In this document: in pieces, positions 6,827-17,381 of the stretch
Numbering within the stretch: the stretch's first letter is position 1
How the letters are laid out: the number at the start of each line of letters is the position of its first letter
Source: Treponema medium
Lineage (GTDB): Bacteria; Spirochaetota; Spirochaetia; Treponematales; Treponemataceae
Direction of reading: 5' to 3'
DNA length: 64,000 bases
Assembly (NCBI RefSeq): GCF_017161265.1
Contig: NZ_CP031393.1
Span: 1,550,001-1,614,000, forward strand
Program-made: the position numbers and the translations under genes
The notes under the pieces: model-generated
Seen by the model: only the letters and a program-made list of their open reading frames with translations
Databases searched by the model: none
What the model was told of the DNA's origin: nothing

Positions 6827-9800
6827 ATGAAAAAGATGGATCGTGCAGTATTCCTTGTACTGATTGTATTAGCGGCTATTACAGGCTTTGCTTGTAAGAA
6901 CAATATCGGTTTAGGCGGTCAGATAGATATTCTTCCGCCGATTGGGGAAATTACCTATCCTGATGGGGGAGGGGCAATACGCGGTTCATTTGTCTTAAAG
7001 GGGACAGCGAGCGATGACGATGGTATCCAATCGATTTCGGTTGTTTTTGAAAACATCAAAACGAAACAAAAGAGCCAAGTATATGACGTCGGAGGATTTA
7101 GCAAAGGCAGCGCCTCGGTAGAGTGGACGGTTCATATAGACAACGAAGCGAATGAAAATGGATACGATATTCCTGACGGTGAATATGAAGCAATCGTTAC
7201 CGTTACCGACAAGGGTGGAAAACCATCCAAAATTACAAAGAATTATAAAATAGATAATAGACCGCCCCAAATAGAAATACTGAGTCCCGATTTATCTAAA
7301 AATCAGAGTGGTGATTTTACGATGCGCGGGTCGGTTATCGATATACTCAGCGGTGTAAAAAGCATAAAATATATCGTCGGTAAACAAGATAGCAGCGATA
7401 TAACGAAAGAGCCTGCTAAAGACGCTACCAATTGGAACTCGCTTGATGTATTGGCAGATATATGGACGATCGATTTTACTAATGCGGATAGTATCACGCA
7501 AAAAGCAAAAGCTGAAAGTCTCGGTAAAAAGGTTGACGGGCTTGCAGCGGGAGTAGAACTGTATGATATTCCACTCTTCTTTTTAGTGGAAGATAAAGCA
7601 GGCAATGCCGGTATTGTCAGTCACATAATAAGAGTAGACCCGAACGGAGATATTCCTGAAATAACGGTACGATCGCCTGACGCGGATAAAGTTTTAGGCG
7701 GTACGATCCGTATTTGGGGAACAGTGAGCGTGCCCAATCCTGCAGCGGGAGTGGTCAAGGCGGTGATGATTCAGATTACCGATAAGGTAGATGCTTCCGA
7801 TAAACCGGATTTTAGCGAGAGTGCTGTATTCGGCAGTACTGACTGGTGTCCTTCTGAGGGGAAACAATTATCATATACGGAGGGAAGTCCGTATTGGTCG
7901 GTAGAAATAAACAAAAGTAAAGAATTTGACGCTTCAAGCGGTACGCAGCGGGTTATTTGGTTTAGATTGCGTGGTAAAAATGATAAGAATATTGCCGGTC
8001 AATGGACAGCGCCGATTAAAGTTACCATCGATAAAGCGGCTCCGACCATTACCGGTATGAAAGTTGCAACGGATGGTAATATCAACACGCCCATTCCATC
8101 ATGGCCGATAGACCCTGAAAACCAAGACTATGTTTCAAATATGTGGATAAAGGGAGATGATCTTTATTTATGTGCAGATTTATCGCATGATGCCGGTATC
8201 GAAAGAATAGATATAAACGGTACCTATATCGGTCAGGAGGTTTCTTTAACGGGGAACAGCGAAATAACCGGCTATAAGCTGCATAATCAGCAGTGTTTTG
8301 AACAAGACGGTCATAACTACAAAATGCGGATTCCGTTAAAGACGACGGCGAATCCTGCAAATAATAACGGATTTACTATTAACGTTATGATAAAGGCTAA
8401 AAAACAAAAACAAGGAGATATAGACGGTTTAACCGCTTCAACTTCGTTCTCTTTTAAATACGATAATACTGCTCCTACAGCGGTGTTCGGTACGAAAATA
8501 GCTTCATCTGGTACCGTGCAGGTAAATGGAACTTTGTTTACCGACCCTGCGTTAATAGGGAAAACAAATATCAATACTTCGATGAAGTTTTTTGCTTCGG
8601 GCGAGGATATTGCAATTACCGCATTCGACAAGAATACCGGCGAAGTTACGCTTGCGTCTGCTCCAGCCAATCCTACAAAGGGGTATCTTATTTACAGCCC
8701 CATTGAATATTTGACGCCTGACACGAGCGGTAAAGTGTGGGTATCCGGCGCTGCGTATGATGTAGGTGCGGGAGTTGAAAAAGTTGAAGTAAACTATAAT
8801 GGTGTTGCATCAAGCAAAATGACTTTAGAGTTTCCGAGCGGCGTGCGAACGGATGTCGGTAACGGTGATGTAAACTTTGTAACATGGAAAGGTGAACTCG
8901 ATGTCAGCAGCTTTGTAGATGGTACGGGGAAAATCGTCATTACGCCGATTGACCGTGCAAATAATGCCTCTGCTCCGATTGAAGTACCCGTAAAACTTAA
9001 AAAGGAGCCTTTGAAGATAGATTCTGTAGCATTGGGAACGGATATGAACCGGAACGGCGCTATCGCGGATGTCGGCTCTACGGTGGTTGAAACCAAAACA
9101 TTGGCGCTGACATATAACGCAGCAAATCCTGACGGTATCGACAGTGAAAAATATGATTGGCACGGTAAAGCTGACGGCGGTACGTTTAGGTTTAAAAACA
9201 ATACGTCGCACATTAAAATTGGAACTGTCGGCGGAAGCGGCGCTAAAAAGTATACACTGAAATGCGTAACAAACGGTACTGACATTCGGAATCTAATAGC
9301 TTTACCTTCAGATGGCGTTATTACGCTGAATGCGGCTGATTTTACTAAAATAGGTCAAAGTGATGACCTTGCCACAAGCGACCCCAAAAAGCGTAAGCTT
9401 CTTCTTACCGTATGGGATTCCGCACAGGGGTTAACCTGCGGTACCGATACGTGGATGGCAGAACTGGAACTTGATGTTATTGTCGATACTACAGACAGAA
9501 TTGCGCCTACAAACACTATTGATCCATTTAAGTGGGTTTCCGAAACTGAAAACAGTTTGTACGGCAACAGCCGCGATAACGGACACATCGAAATCAAGGC
9601 AAGCGGTAATTCGCAGGTTTCCGGCAAAATAAGCATTACCGGTACTGCGTATGACGATCAGGTTATTACGGAAATTTGGGCAAAGATCGACGGCTTTACG
9701 TTCACCGGTGCAAGTACTACGGATGCTCAAGTAGGTCACAGGCTTGCAACGTATAGTACTTCAACCGGTAATTTTACGGTAGAATCCGGTAATGTTGATA

Positions 9801-11770
9801 CAAACGGATGGAAGTTTACTGTTGTATCGAATGAGTTCAGTGTTGAAAAGGGTCATACCGTTAAATGGCAGCTCGATTGGGATAGCTCAAAGATAACAGG
9901 CGGTGTCGGCTTGAATAAAACGATTATGGTAACGGTAAAAGATACCGCTCAAACCAATACGGTTTCAAAAGAGCGGAAGGTCGATGTCGTGCCGTATATT
10001 ACCGGTGTCAGTAGAAACAGTACATACAATACAAACAGAGCGCGAAGCGGCGCGATACCCTTACTCCGTGGGGAAGCTGGCAATACGATTACAGGCTTTA
10101 ACTTTGAAGGAAACGCTCCCTCTTTAAAGATTACTGAAAATAAAGACGGAACCGGTTCTTCAGTTGCAATGGAGAGTCTTACTTTAAGTGGTGATAAGAA
10201 GAGTTTTACCTTTACAGTTCCCAATACGGCAAAAGACGGGTATCTGCATCTTGTGGTAAACGGTGTCGCTGCGGTGAATAATACAAATGCGTATACCGAA
10301 AGCAATATGGAAAAATCCAATACATACGGAACCGCAAAACATTCTGACGACAGATTTGTGCATATCTGGCGTGTAAATAAAGAAGATACGTTTAAGGGCA
10401 GCAAAAATGCCATTTATCCTGCAATGAGTAAAGGAACTGACGGAACACTGTATGCTTCGTTCAGTAATTATTCAAAGTCGGAAGTGTATTATTCAAATGC
10501 ATTTACAGGAAGTGGTTCTGTTACAGCCGGAGATGGTGCAACAAGAGTATTTACCGGATATGACCCGCCGGAAGAAACCGATATAACCGTGAATGGAGCG
10601 GAAGTAAATGTACTGTATGCTGCAAATTATCATGGAGGTCGTGATTTTGACTGGGGAAATGGAGACTCTAGTTATCCTTGGAACGATACCCAATCTGCAA
10701 ATGCTGGGGGCTTATATCTCTATGATAAAGATGCATCTCTGGTAGAGGTCTGTATAACCCCGAATCGTTATTTTAGGATATACCGGTTTGAACTGTTTAC
10801 CTATGATAACGAATTGCAGCAGTTTAAAAACATACGGACAGTGCGTTCCGGAGACAATATTTATACGGTTTACTATGATCGGTTGACCGGAGCCGTAAAA
10901 TTCGCCTGGGTAGATGACAGCAAAAAGCCGAATACAAGTGGTCAAGCGCTTCCGTGGTGCGTCATTGACGGCAATACCGACGTAACCGATAGCGAATGCA
11001 AAGTACCTGACGCTCCGGCTGGTGCTCCGGATGCTCAAAAAACATTTACATTTGTAAATCCTGACGGTTCAACTGCTGTGGCGAAGCCGTATGTACTGAA
11101 CACGAACAGCTTTGAAGAGGGACTTTCCGTTTCAAGTGCGGTGTGGGAATCCATCGCCGTTACGGTAACTAAGGACGGATATCCTGTTGTAGTGTACATG
11201 GATGCTGCTACAGGAAGCTTGCGCCTTGCAAGAAGTACGTCAAAACAGCCTAGTTCGCCCAATCATTGGAAGATACAAAGCGTTCTCGCTTCTTCGGACA
11301 AGAATGGTAAGAATGCAAGCGACTACATCAATGCATGTATCGGCAGCGATGGAGTTCTGCATATTGCATTCCAAAACACCAAGGGAGAACTCGTATACGT
11401 AAAATCTACGAATACTCCTAATGACGGTTCAACAAAGTATACGTTTGGAAAGTCGGAAGTACTGGATGATTCCGGTACGTCTATAGATATGACCATGGAC
11501 GGCGCAACTCCGTATATCACGTATGTGTCCCGTCCCAATTCATACGATGCTATCCGCATTGCCTATAAAACCTCTATGGACTTTAACAATACGGGAACGA
11601 ATGAAGAAGGCTGGGAAACAATGACCGCTCCGCTTAACCAACGGGCGGCAAGCGGCCGTATCTGTATTGAAACGAAGGCAAAGCATTACAATACTACGGA
11701 GAAGATGCCTGTTGCGGTAGGGTTTAAAACCAGTTCGGATTACCGCGCTGCATTCTATGTAGGCAAGTAG
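6827..11770 (+). CDS. Giant Ig-like-repeat surface lipoprotein, paralogue 1
   Basis: This protein of about 1647 aa starts at ATG 6827 (TGGAG nine bases upstream; earlier in-frame starts at 6800 and 6821 are worse placed). A lipoprotein signal ends ITGFAC, then KNNIGLGGQIDILPPIGEI. Repeated beta-sandwich-like segments follow (PPQIEILSPD..., APTITGMKVATDGN, DNTAPTAVFGTKI), with phrases such as VDTTDRIAPTN typical of bacterial Ig-like or cadherin-like modules. From about residue 1065 the sequence changes to short beta repeats (GVLHIAFQN, GYPVVVYMD, TPYITYVSRP) that look like a propeller. It is probably surface-exposed and involved in adhesion; this is inference. The N-terminal two thirds are nearly identical to the next gene. 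Confidence 0.82.
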   Translation: MKKMDRAVFLVLIVLAAITGFACKNNIGLGGQIDILPPIGEITYPDGGGAIRGSFVLKGTASDDDGIQSISVVFENIKTKQKSQVYDVGGFSKGSASVEWTVHIDNEANENGYDIPDGEYEAIVTVTDKGGKPSKITKNYKIDNRPPQIEILSPDLSKNQSGDFTMRGSVIDILSGVKSIKYIVGKQDSSDITKEPAKDATNWNSLDVLADIWTIDFTNADSITQKAKAESLGKKVDGLAAGVELYDIPLFFLVEDKAGNAGIVSHIIRVDPNGDIPEITVRSPDADKVLGGTIRIWGTVSVPNPAAGVVKAVMIQITDKVDASDKPDFSESAVFGSTDWCPSEGKQLSYTEGSPYWSVEINKSKEFDASSGTQRVIWFRLRGKNDKNIAGQWTAPIKVTIDKAAPTITGMKVATDGNINTPIPSWPIDPENQDYVSNMWIKGDDLYLCADLSHDAGIERIDINGTYIGQEVSLTGNSEITGYKLHNQQCFEQDGHNYKMRIPLKTTANPANNNGFTINVMIKAKKQKQGDIDGLTASTSFSFKYDNTAPTAVFGTKIASSGTVQVNGTLFTDPALIGKTNINTSMKFFASGEDIAITAFDKNTGEVTLASAPANPTKGYLIYSPIEYLTPDTSGKVWVSGAAYDVGAGVEKVEVNYNGVASSKMTLEFPSGVRTDVGNGDVNFVTWKGELDVSSFVDGTGKIVITPIDRANNASAPIEVPVKLKKEPLKIDSVALGTDMNRNGAIADVGSTVVETKTLALTYNAANPDGIDSEKYDWHGKADGGTFRFKNNTSHIKIGTVGGSGAKKYTLKCVTNGTDIRNLIALPSDGVITLNAADFTKIGQSDDLATSDPKKRKLLLTVWDSAQGLTCGTDTWMAELELDVIVDTTDRIAPTNTIDPFKWVSETENSLYGNSRDNGHIEIKASGNSQVSGKISITGTAYDDQVITEIWAKIDGFTFTGASTTDAQVGHRLATYSTSTGNFTVESGNVDTNGWKFTVVSNEFSVEKGHTVKWQLDWDSSKITGGVGLNKTIMVTVKDTAQTNTVSKERKVDVVPYITGVSRNSTYNTNRARSGAIPLLRGEAGNTITGFNFEGNAPSLKITENKDGTGSSVAMESLTLSGDKKSFTFTVPNTAKDGYLHLVVNGVAAVNNTNAYTESNMEKSNTYGTAKHSDDRFVHIWRVNKEDTFKGSKNAIYPAMSKGTDGTLYASFSNYSKSEVYYSNAFTGSGSVTAGDGATRVFTGYDPPEETDITVNGAEVNVLYAANYHGGRDFDWGNGDSSYPWNDTQSANAGGLYLYDKDASLVEVCITPNRYFRIYRFELFTYDNELQQFKNIRTVRSGDNIYTVYYDRLTGAVKFAWVDDSKKPNTSGQALPWCVIDGNTDVTDSECKVPDAPAGAPDAQKTFTFVNPDGSTAVAKPYVLNTNSFEEGLSVSSAVWESIAVTVTKDGYPVVVYMDAATGSLRLARSTSKQPSSPNHWKIQSVLASSDKNGKNASDYINACIGSDGVLHIAFQNTKGELVYVKSTNTPNDGSTKYTFGKSEVLDDSGTSIDMTMDGATPYITYVSRPNSYDAIRIAYKTSMDFNNTGTNEEGWETMTAPLNQRAASGRICIETKAKHYNTTEKMPVAVGFKTSSDYRAAFYVGK

Positions 11771-11808
11771 TTGCTTTTGTAAAGTAAAATAAAAGTTTTG
11801 GGCATCGT

Positions 11809-11946
11809 TAATCAACAACCCCGACGCAAGCGTCGGGGCACAGTGCTCAACGTTTCGCACTGTGTGTTCTATAAGGTGGTTGCAGTCGGCTTTAATACCC
11901 TTTATTACGACGCAAGCGTCGGGGTATTAAATCCTCCGCACGAATA
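11809..11946 (-). repeat. Family C repeat (copy C1)
   Basis: This matches the plus strand of 28371-28485. Read on the minus strand it goes from ATTCGTGCGGAGG through a CCCCGACGC hairpin, GGGTAT.AAAGCCGACTGCA, ACCACCTTAT and a second CCCGACGC...GCGTCGGGG hairpin to GTTGATT. It separates the two giant lipoprotein genes. This copy has an extra CACAGTGC...GCACTGTG hairpin (11839-11863) that the 28371 copy lacks. Confidence 0.75.
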
Positions 11947-11985
11947 AAGTTCTGAGGTATTACTGCCAATATGAGAGGCGGGATA
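11942..11985 (+). promoter_or_regulatory. Leader motif, second copy
   Basis: This corresponds to 6505-6550: GAATAAAGTTCT, then TATTACTG, then ATATGAGAGGCGGGATA. It lies 35-78 bp before the paralogous lipoprotein start, whereas in the first gene it is nearly 280 bp upstream. The role is unknown. Confidence 0.5.
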
Positions 11986-12019
11986 CTCTTGGTATAGTAT
12001 AAAAGCAAAGGAGCAGTGT

Positions 12020-15000
12020 ATGAAAAAGGCACGTATTGGAAAAACAGCATTAGTAGCAGCATTGATAATGTGCTTTACAGCCTTATTTACGACGTGTAAG
12101 AACAATATCGGTTTAGGCGGTCAGATAGATATTCTTCCGCCGATTGGGGAGATTACCCATCCTGATGGGGGGGGGGCAATACGCGGTTCATTTGACTTAA
12201 AGGGGAAGGCGAACGATGACGATGGTATCCAATCGATTTCGGTTGTTTTTAAAAACATCAAAACGAAACAAATGAGCCAAGTATATGACGTCGGAGGATT
12301 TAGCAAAGGCAGCGCCTCGGTAGAGTGGACGGTTCATATAGACAACGAAGCGAATGAAAATGGATACGCTATTCCCGACGGTGAATATGAAGCAATCGTT
12401 ACCGTTACCGACAAGGGTGGAAAGCCATCTACAATTACAAAAAACTATAAAATAGACAACAGACCGCCCCAAATAGAAATACTGAGTCCCGATTTATCTA
12501 AAAATCAGAGTGGTGATTTTACGATGCGCGGATCGGTTATCGATATACCCAGCGGTGTAAAAAGCATAAAATATATCGTCGGTAAACAAGATAGCAGCGA
12601 TATAACGAAAAAGCCTGATGAAACCACTGCAGAGTGGAAAGCGTTTGAATTATCGGGAGATACATGGGCTATTACCTTTACCGATGCGGATAATATCACG
12701 CAAAAAACAAAAGCCGAAAGTCTCGGAAAAAAGGTTGACGGGCTTGCAGCGGGAGTAGAACTGTATGATATTCCACTCTTCTTTTTAGTGGAAGATAAAG
12801 CAGGCAATGCCGGTATTGTCAGGCACATAATAAGAGTAGACCCGAACGGAGATATTCCTGAAGTAACGGTACGATCGCCTGACGCGGATAAAGTTTTAGG
12901 CGGTACGATCCGTATTTGGGGAACAGTGAGCGTGCCCAATCCTGCAGCGGGAGTGGTCAAGGCGGTGATGATTCAGATTACCGATAAGGTAGATGCTTCC
13001 GATAAACCGGATTTTAGCGAGAGTGCTGTATTCGGCAGTACTGACTGGTGTCCTTCTGAGGGGAAACAATTATCATATACGGAGGGAAGTCCGTATTGGT
13101 CGGTAGAAATAAACAAAAGTAAAGAATTTGACGCTTCAAGCGGTACGCAGCGGGTTATTTGGTTTAGATTGCGTGGTAAAAATGATAAGAATATTGCCGG
13201 TCAATGGACAGCGCCGATTAAAGTTACCATCGATAAAGCGGCTCCGACCATTACCGGTATGAAAGTTGCAACGGATGGTAATATCAACACGCCCATTCCA
13301 TCATGGCCGATAGACCCTGAAAACCAAGACTATGTTTCAAATATGTGGATAAAGGGAGATGATCTTTATTTATGTGCAGATTTATCGCATGATGCCGGTA
13401 TCGAAAGAATAGATATAAGCGGTACCTATATCGGTCAGGATGTCTCTTTAACGGGAAACAGCGAAATAACCGGCTATAAGCTGCATAATCAGCAGTGTTT
13501 TGAACAAGACGGCCACAATTACAAAATGCGGATTCCGTTAAAGACGACGGCGAATCCCACAAATAATAACGGATTTACTATTAACGTTATGATAAAGGCT
13601 AAAAAACAAAAACAAGGAGATATAGACGGTTTAACAGCTTCAACTTCATTCTCCTTTAAGTATGATAACAGTAAGCCTACAGCAGTGTTTGGTACAAAAA
13701 TATATTCGTCGGGTATCGTAACGGTGAGCGGTACTTCGTTTACCGACTATGCATTGAAAGGAAAAACAAATATCAGTACGTCGATGAAGCTTTTTACTTC
13801 GGGCGAGGATATTGAAATTACCGCATTCGACAAGAATACTGGCGAAGTTACGCTTGCGTCTGCTCCGGCCAATCCTACAAAGGGGTATCTTATTTACAGC
13901 CCCATTGAATATTTGAAGCCTGACACGAGCGGTAAAGTGTGGGTATCCGGCGCTGCGTATGATGTAGGCGCGGGAGTTGAAAAGGTCAAAGTAAAATATG
14001 GCGATCCTTCTGCAACCGAAGTTGCTTTGGAGTTTCCGAGCGGCGTGCAAACGGATGTCGGTAACGGCGATGCCAACTTTGTAACATGGAAGGGTGAGAT
14101 TAATGTAAACGGTTTTGCAGACGGCATAGGGGAAATCGTCATTACGCCGATTGACCGCGCAAATAATGTCTCTGCTCCGATTAAAGTACCCATAAAACTT
14201 AAAAAGGAGCCTTTGAGGATAAGTGCTGTAGCATTGGGAACGGATATGAACCGGAACGGTGCTATCGCGGATGTCGGCTCTACGGTTGAAACTAAGACAT
14301 TGACGCTGACATATAACGCAGCAAATCCTGACGGTATCGACAGCAAACAATACGATTGGCACGGTAAAGCTGACGGCGGTACGTTTAGGTTTAAAAACAA
14401 TACGTCGCACATTAAAATTGGAACCGGCGGCGGAAGCGGCGCTAAAAAGTATACGCTGAAATGCGTAACAAACGGTACTGACATTCGGAATCTAACTGCA
14501 TTACCTTCAAATGGCGTCATTACGCTGAATGCGGCTGATTTTACTAAAATAGGTCAAAGTGATGACCTTGCCACAAGCGACCCCAAAAAGCGTAAGCTTC
14601 TTCTTACCGTATGGGATTCCGCACAGGGGTTAACCTGCGGTACCGATACGTGGATGGCAGAGCTGGAACTTGATGTTATTGTCGATACTACAGACAGAAT
14701 TGCGCCCACAAACGAGATAAATCCATTTAAGTGGGTTTCCGAAACTGAAAACAGCTTATACGGCAACAGCCGCGATAACGGACATATCGAAATAGGAACC
14801 GATTTACCAAGTACTTTTAACCAAACAACCGGTCTTATGGATAAAGACGATAAAGTTTCCGGTAAAATAAGCATTACGGGAACTGCGTATGATGATCAGG
14901 TTATCACGGAAATTTGGGCAAAGATCGACGGCTTTACATTTACCGGTGTAGCCGGCGCCGTTTTGGGAGGCGAAACGAAACTGGCGGCGTATAATACTGC

Positions 15001-17062
15001 AAACGGTACTTTTACGGTAGAACCCGATAATTTTGATACAGACGGTTGGAAGTTTACTGTTGTATCGAATGAGTTCAGCGTAGAAAAGGGGCATACCGTT
15101 AAATGGCAGCTCGATTGGGATAGCTCAAAGATAGCGAACGGCGTGGGCTTGGATAAAACCGTTACGGTAACGGTAAAAGATACCGCTCAAACAAATACCG
15201 CGTCTGATAGCAGGAAGGTTGATGTCGTGCCGTATATTACAGAAGTTGAAACCGGTATTAAAACACTGCTTGGAAAAGATTTTATGCGCAGTGCGGCGGG
15301 GGCATATACTGTACGGGCAAAAGCATCTGCGTCGGAATATGAAACCGTAACCGTAACAGGATTTAATTTGCAGCCTACAACACTTTCAGGCAATGATTCC
15401 GACATCCGTTTATCCAAGTTTAAAACAGCGCTTGAAGGTACAACAAAGAAAGGTACGGGGCTTACCGCTTCTCAGGTTACCGCCGGTGATAATAGCAAAT
15501 GGAAGGTAATTATGAAAGCTGCCGGCAACGGGTATCTTACATTTATTGTAAACGATATTCCGAGTATCAATAATATTGATAATAATGCAGCCGAATACAA
15601 TAAAGAGGCATCGCTTATTCAAGCAAGTGCGGATAATGACTGCAAAATTGAACTGTGGGATTTTACACCGCTATGGGAGAGTACTGTTGCAACTTATGCA
15701 AAAAATGCCGTCTATCCTTCTATGGTAATGAAGGAAAACACCCCTCAGTTTGCGTACGTCAATAATGCCGGCGGATATGGTCTTGCGGAATTCTGGGATG
15801 GAAGCGCTGAAATAAAAATATATTCAAACTGGGATTTATTCACCTTTTCTGCGCTTGCGTTAAATAGCGATAACAGCAGGGCTGCCTTATTCGATATCAA
15901 TGTTGCGCTTCGGGGCACTGGGAAGGCTCCCGATACCGGCGGAATAATGACAAACTTTTTCTATAATCCGCCCGATACAACACCGAATGGAACGTCATAT
16001 TTTTTTAGGAATTATAACGTTTGGATGGACGGTTTATACAAGAGCGGGGTTACAGCTGTTTTGGATAGATATCAATATCCCTGCATCAAAATGGTTGGTA
16101 CCGACAGCCTATCGCACGTATTTTATTCTACCTATGATGCGCTTGATGACCGCGTTATATTCCGGTATTTTAAAGTCGGAACGGATACAACCCTTGTAGG
16201 GAATAATAACAGTGCAAATGCACATAAGGTACACAAGGATACCGAAACGCTCAACCTCTATATCAATAAGAATGAGCTGAATCAAGTAACGTATAATAGT
16301 ACTAACTGGCCTTCTTACAATGATAGCAACAATGATAACAGAAGATTTAATACCACTGGTAACTATAGCGGTACCACAACGCTGCCGCAAGTATTCGCAA
16401 CCGGCGACGGTAATGGGGTGTATTCCGCTGCCGCGGGTGTTCCGGTTACGGAGACAGGCACTATTGTTACTGCTGCACGCGGTATTCTGGTTTACTATAG
16501 CGGCACATCGCTCAACTATATCTACGCAACAAATGATGAAAATACGTCATGGTCAACTCCTGTTGTACTTGATACGAACTGCGGCGGGGACTATGTGAGC
16601 ATGGTAGTAGACAAAGACAAACATGTTCATATTGCATATCAAGATTCTTTCGGCGGTGATGTAAAATATATTTATATCCCGGAATACAGCAATCCTGCTA
16701 ACAGAAAAATGGTAAAAGTTGATTCGTATCTTGCCGTTGGAGGGAAATTGACGCTTACGGTACACGGTAACACGCCGTATATTGCTTACAAAGGACTTGG
16801 AACTGTTGCCAAGGTTGCATGGTATAAAGCGAATAATGGTGTGCCTGCTGTCGCCTCTCTTGCCAGCGGTGTAAATAATAACGATAAGTTTACCGGTGCA
16901 TGGGAATCGCAAATTATTCCCACACGCATTGTAGACAGCGATTCCAACCGGTTTAATATCGGCGTTGGAACTGACGGTAGACCGGTTATCGGGTACTCTA
17001 ATAATCAATCAGGAAGTAAAGGCATTGAATATTTAACCCGAATGCCCGATTTAGCGGATTAA
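12020..17062 (+). CDS. Giant Ig-like-repeat surface lipoprotein, paralogue 2
   Basis: This 1680-aa protein has AAAGGAG before ATG 12020 and a lipoprotein signal ending ALFTTC, then the same KNNIGLGGQIDILPPIGEI as paralogue 1. The Ig-like N-terminal two thirds are nearly identical, and a stretch corresponding to roughly 7660-8215 is essentially base-for-base the same. After VDVVPYIT (about residue 1075) the two diverge strongly, although this C-terminus also has propeller-like strands (HVHIAYQD, NTPYIAYKG, GRPVIGYSN). A run of ten G at codons 50-53 is a possible on/off slippage site. It is probably a variable surface antigen or adhesin; no known family name is certain. Confidence 0.82.
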   Translation: MKKARIGKTALVAALIMCFTALFTTCKNNIGLGGQIDILPPIGEITHPDGGGAIRGSFDLKGKANDDDGIQSISVVFKNIKTKQMSQVYDVGGFSKGSASVEWTVHIDNEANENGYAIPDGEYEAIVTVTDKGGKPSTITKNYKIDNRPPQIEILSPDLSKNQSGDFTMRGSVIDIPSGVKSIKYIVGKQDSSDITKKPDETTAEWKAFELSGDTWAITFTDADNITQKTKAESLGKKVDGLAAGVELYDIPLFFLVEDKAGNAGIVRHIIRVDPNGDIPEVTVRSPDADKVLGGTIRIWGTVSVPNPAAGVVKAVMIQITDKVDASDKPDFSESAVFGSTDWCPSEGKQLSYTEGSPYWSVEINKSKEFDASSGTQRVIWFRLRGKNDKNIAGQWTAPIKVTIDKAAPTITGMKVATDGNINTPIPSWPIDPENQDYVSNMWIKGDDLYLCADLSHDAGIERIDISGTYIGQDVSLTGNSEITGYKLHNQQCFEQDGHNYKMRIPLKTTANPTNNNGFTINVMIKAKKQKQGDIDGLTASTSFSFKYDNSKPTAVFGTKIYSSGIVTVSGTSFTDYALKGKTNISTSMKLFTSGEDIEITAFDKNTGEVTLASAPANPTKGYLIYSPIEYLKPDTSGKVWVSGAAYDVGAGVEKVKVKYGDPSATEVALEFPSGVQTDVGNGDANFVTWKGEINVNGFADGIGEIVITPIDRANNVSAPIKVPIKLKKEPLRISAVALGTDMNRNGAIADVGSTVETKTLTLTYNAANPDGIDSKQYDWHGKADGGTFRFKNNTSHIKIGTGGGSGAKKYTLKCVTNGTDIRNLTALPSNGVITLNAADFTKIGQSDDLATSDPKKRKLLLTVWDSAQGLTCGTDTWMAELELDVIVDTTDRIAPTNEINPFKWVSETENSLYGNSRDNGHIEIGTDLPSTFNQTTGLMDKDDKVSGKISITGTAYDDQVITEIWAKIDGFTFTGVAGAVLGGETKLAAYNTANGTFTVEPDNFDTDGWKFTVVSNEFSVEKGHTVKWQLDWDSSKIANGVGLDKTVTVTVKDTAQTNTASDSRKVDVVPYITEVETGIKTLLGKDFMRSAAGAYTVRAKASASEYETVTVTGFNLQPTTLSGNDSDIRLSKFKTALEGTTKKGTGLTASQVTAGDNSKWKVIMKAAGNGYLTFIVNDIPSINNIDNNAAEYNKEASLIQASADNDCKIELWDFTPLWESTVATYAKNAVYPSMVMKENTPQFAYVNNAGGYGLAEFWDGSAEIKIYSNWDLFTFSALALNSDNSRAALFDINVALRGTGKAPDTGGIMTNFFYNPPDTTPNGTSYFFRNYNVWMDGLYKSGVTAVLDRYQYPCIKMVGTDSLSHVFYSTYDALDDRVIFRYFKVGTDTTLVGNNNSANAHKVHKDTETLNLYINKNELNQVTYNSTNWPSYNDSNNDNRRFNTTGNYSGTTTLPQVFATGDGNGVYSAAAGVPVTETGTIVTAARGILVYYSGTSLNYIYATNDENTSWSTPVVLDTNCGGDYVSMVVDKDKHVHIAYQDSFGGDVKYIYIPEYSNPANRKMVKVDSYLAVGGKLTLTVHGNTPYIAYKGLGTVAKVAWYKANNGVPAVASLASGVNNNDKFTGAWESQIIPTRIVDSDSNRFNIGVGTDGRPVIGYSNNQSGSKGIEYLTRMPDLAD
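12167..12176 (+). repeat. G10 homopolymer in the coding sequence (possible phase-variation tract)
   Basis: Ten consecutive G encode three Gly and the first base of Ala near codon 50. The same place in paralogue 1 reads GGGGGAGGGG, broken by an A. Loss or gain of one G would truncate the protein shortly after the lipid anchor. The current length keeps the gene in frame. Confidence 0.7.
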
Positions 17063-17091
17063 CGATTTAAGGGATTAACATCAGTAAAATT

Positions 17092-17124
17092 AAAGGGCTG
17101 TTCTAAAAGGACAGCCCTTTTTTT
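17092..17124 (+). terminator. Intrinsic terminator after the giant lipoprotein pair
   Basis: AAAGGGCTGTTC, loop TAAAA, and GGACAGCCCTTT are followed by a run of T: a strong rho-independent terminator 30 bp after the stop. The remaining DNA up to 17381 has no gene; only a small GAGCAAAGCTC hairpin near 17300 was noticed. Confidence 0.9.
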
Positions 17125-17381
17125 GTGTGGGCGAAAGTGGGTAGTGGGGGATATTGATTTTATACTCTTTCTATTTCTTCTTTGCGAAGTTTGGTCATTT
17201 GTATAATAAAAGCAGTTTCATACTTTGCTTGGGAAAAGCATAGTACTTAGCGTCATCGTGGTCAAAAGTATTATTTAAAAATGTTGACGGAAAACCGATG
17301 AGCAAAGCTCACCTCTTGCTTAAATAGGTAGTAATATGTTAAACAGGTACGGCTTAGCATTACTTCCTAAAAGGATATAGT

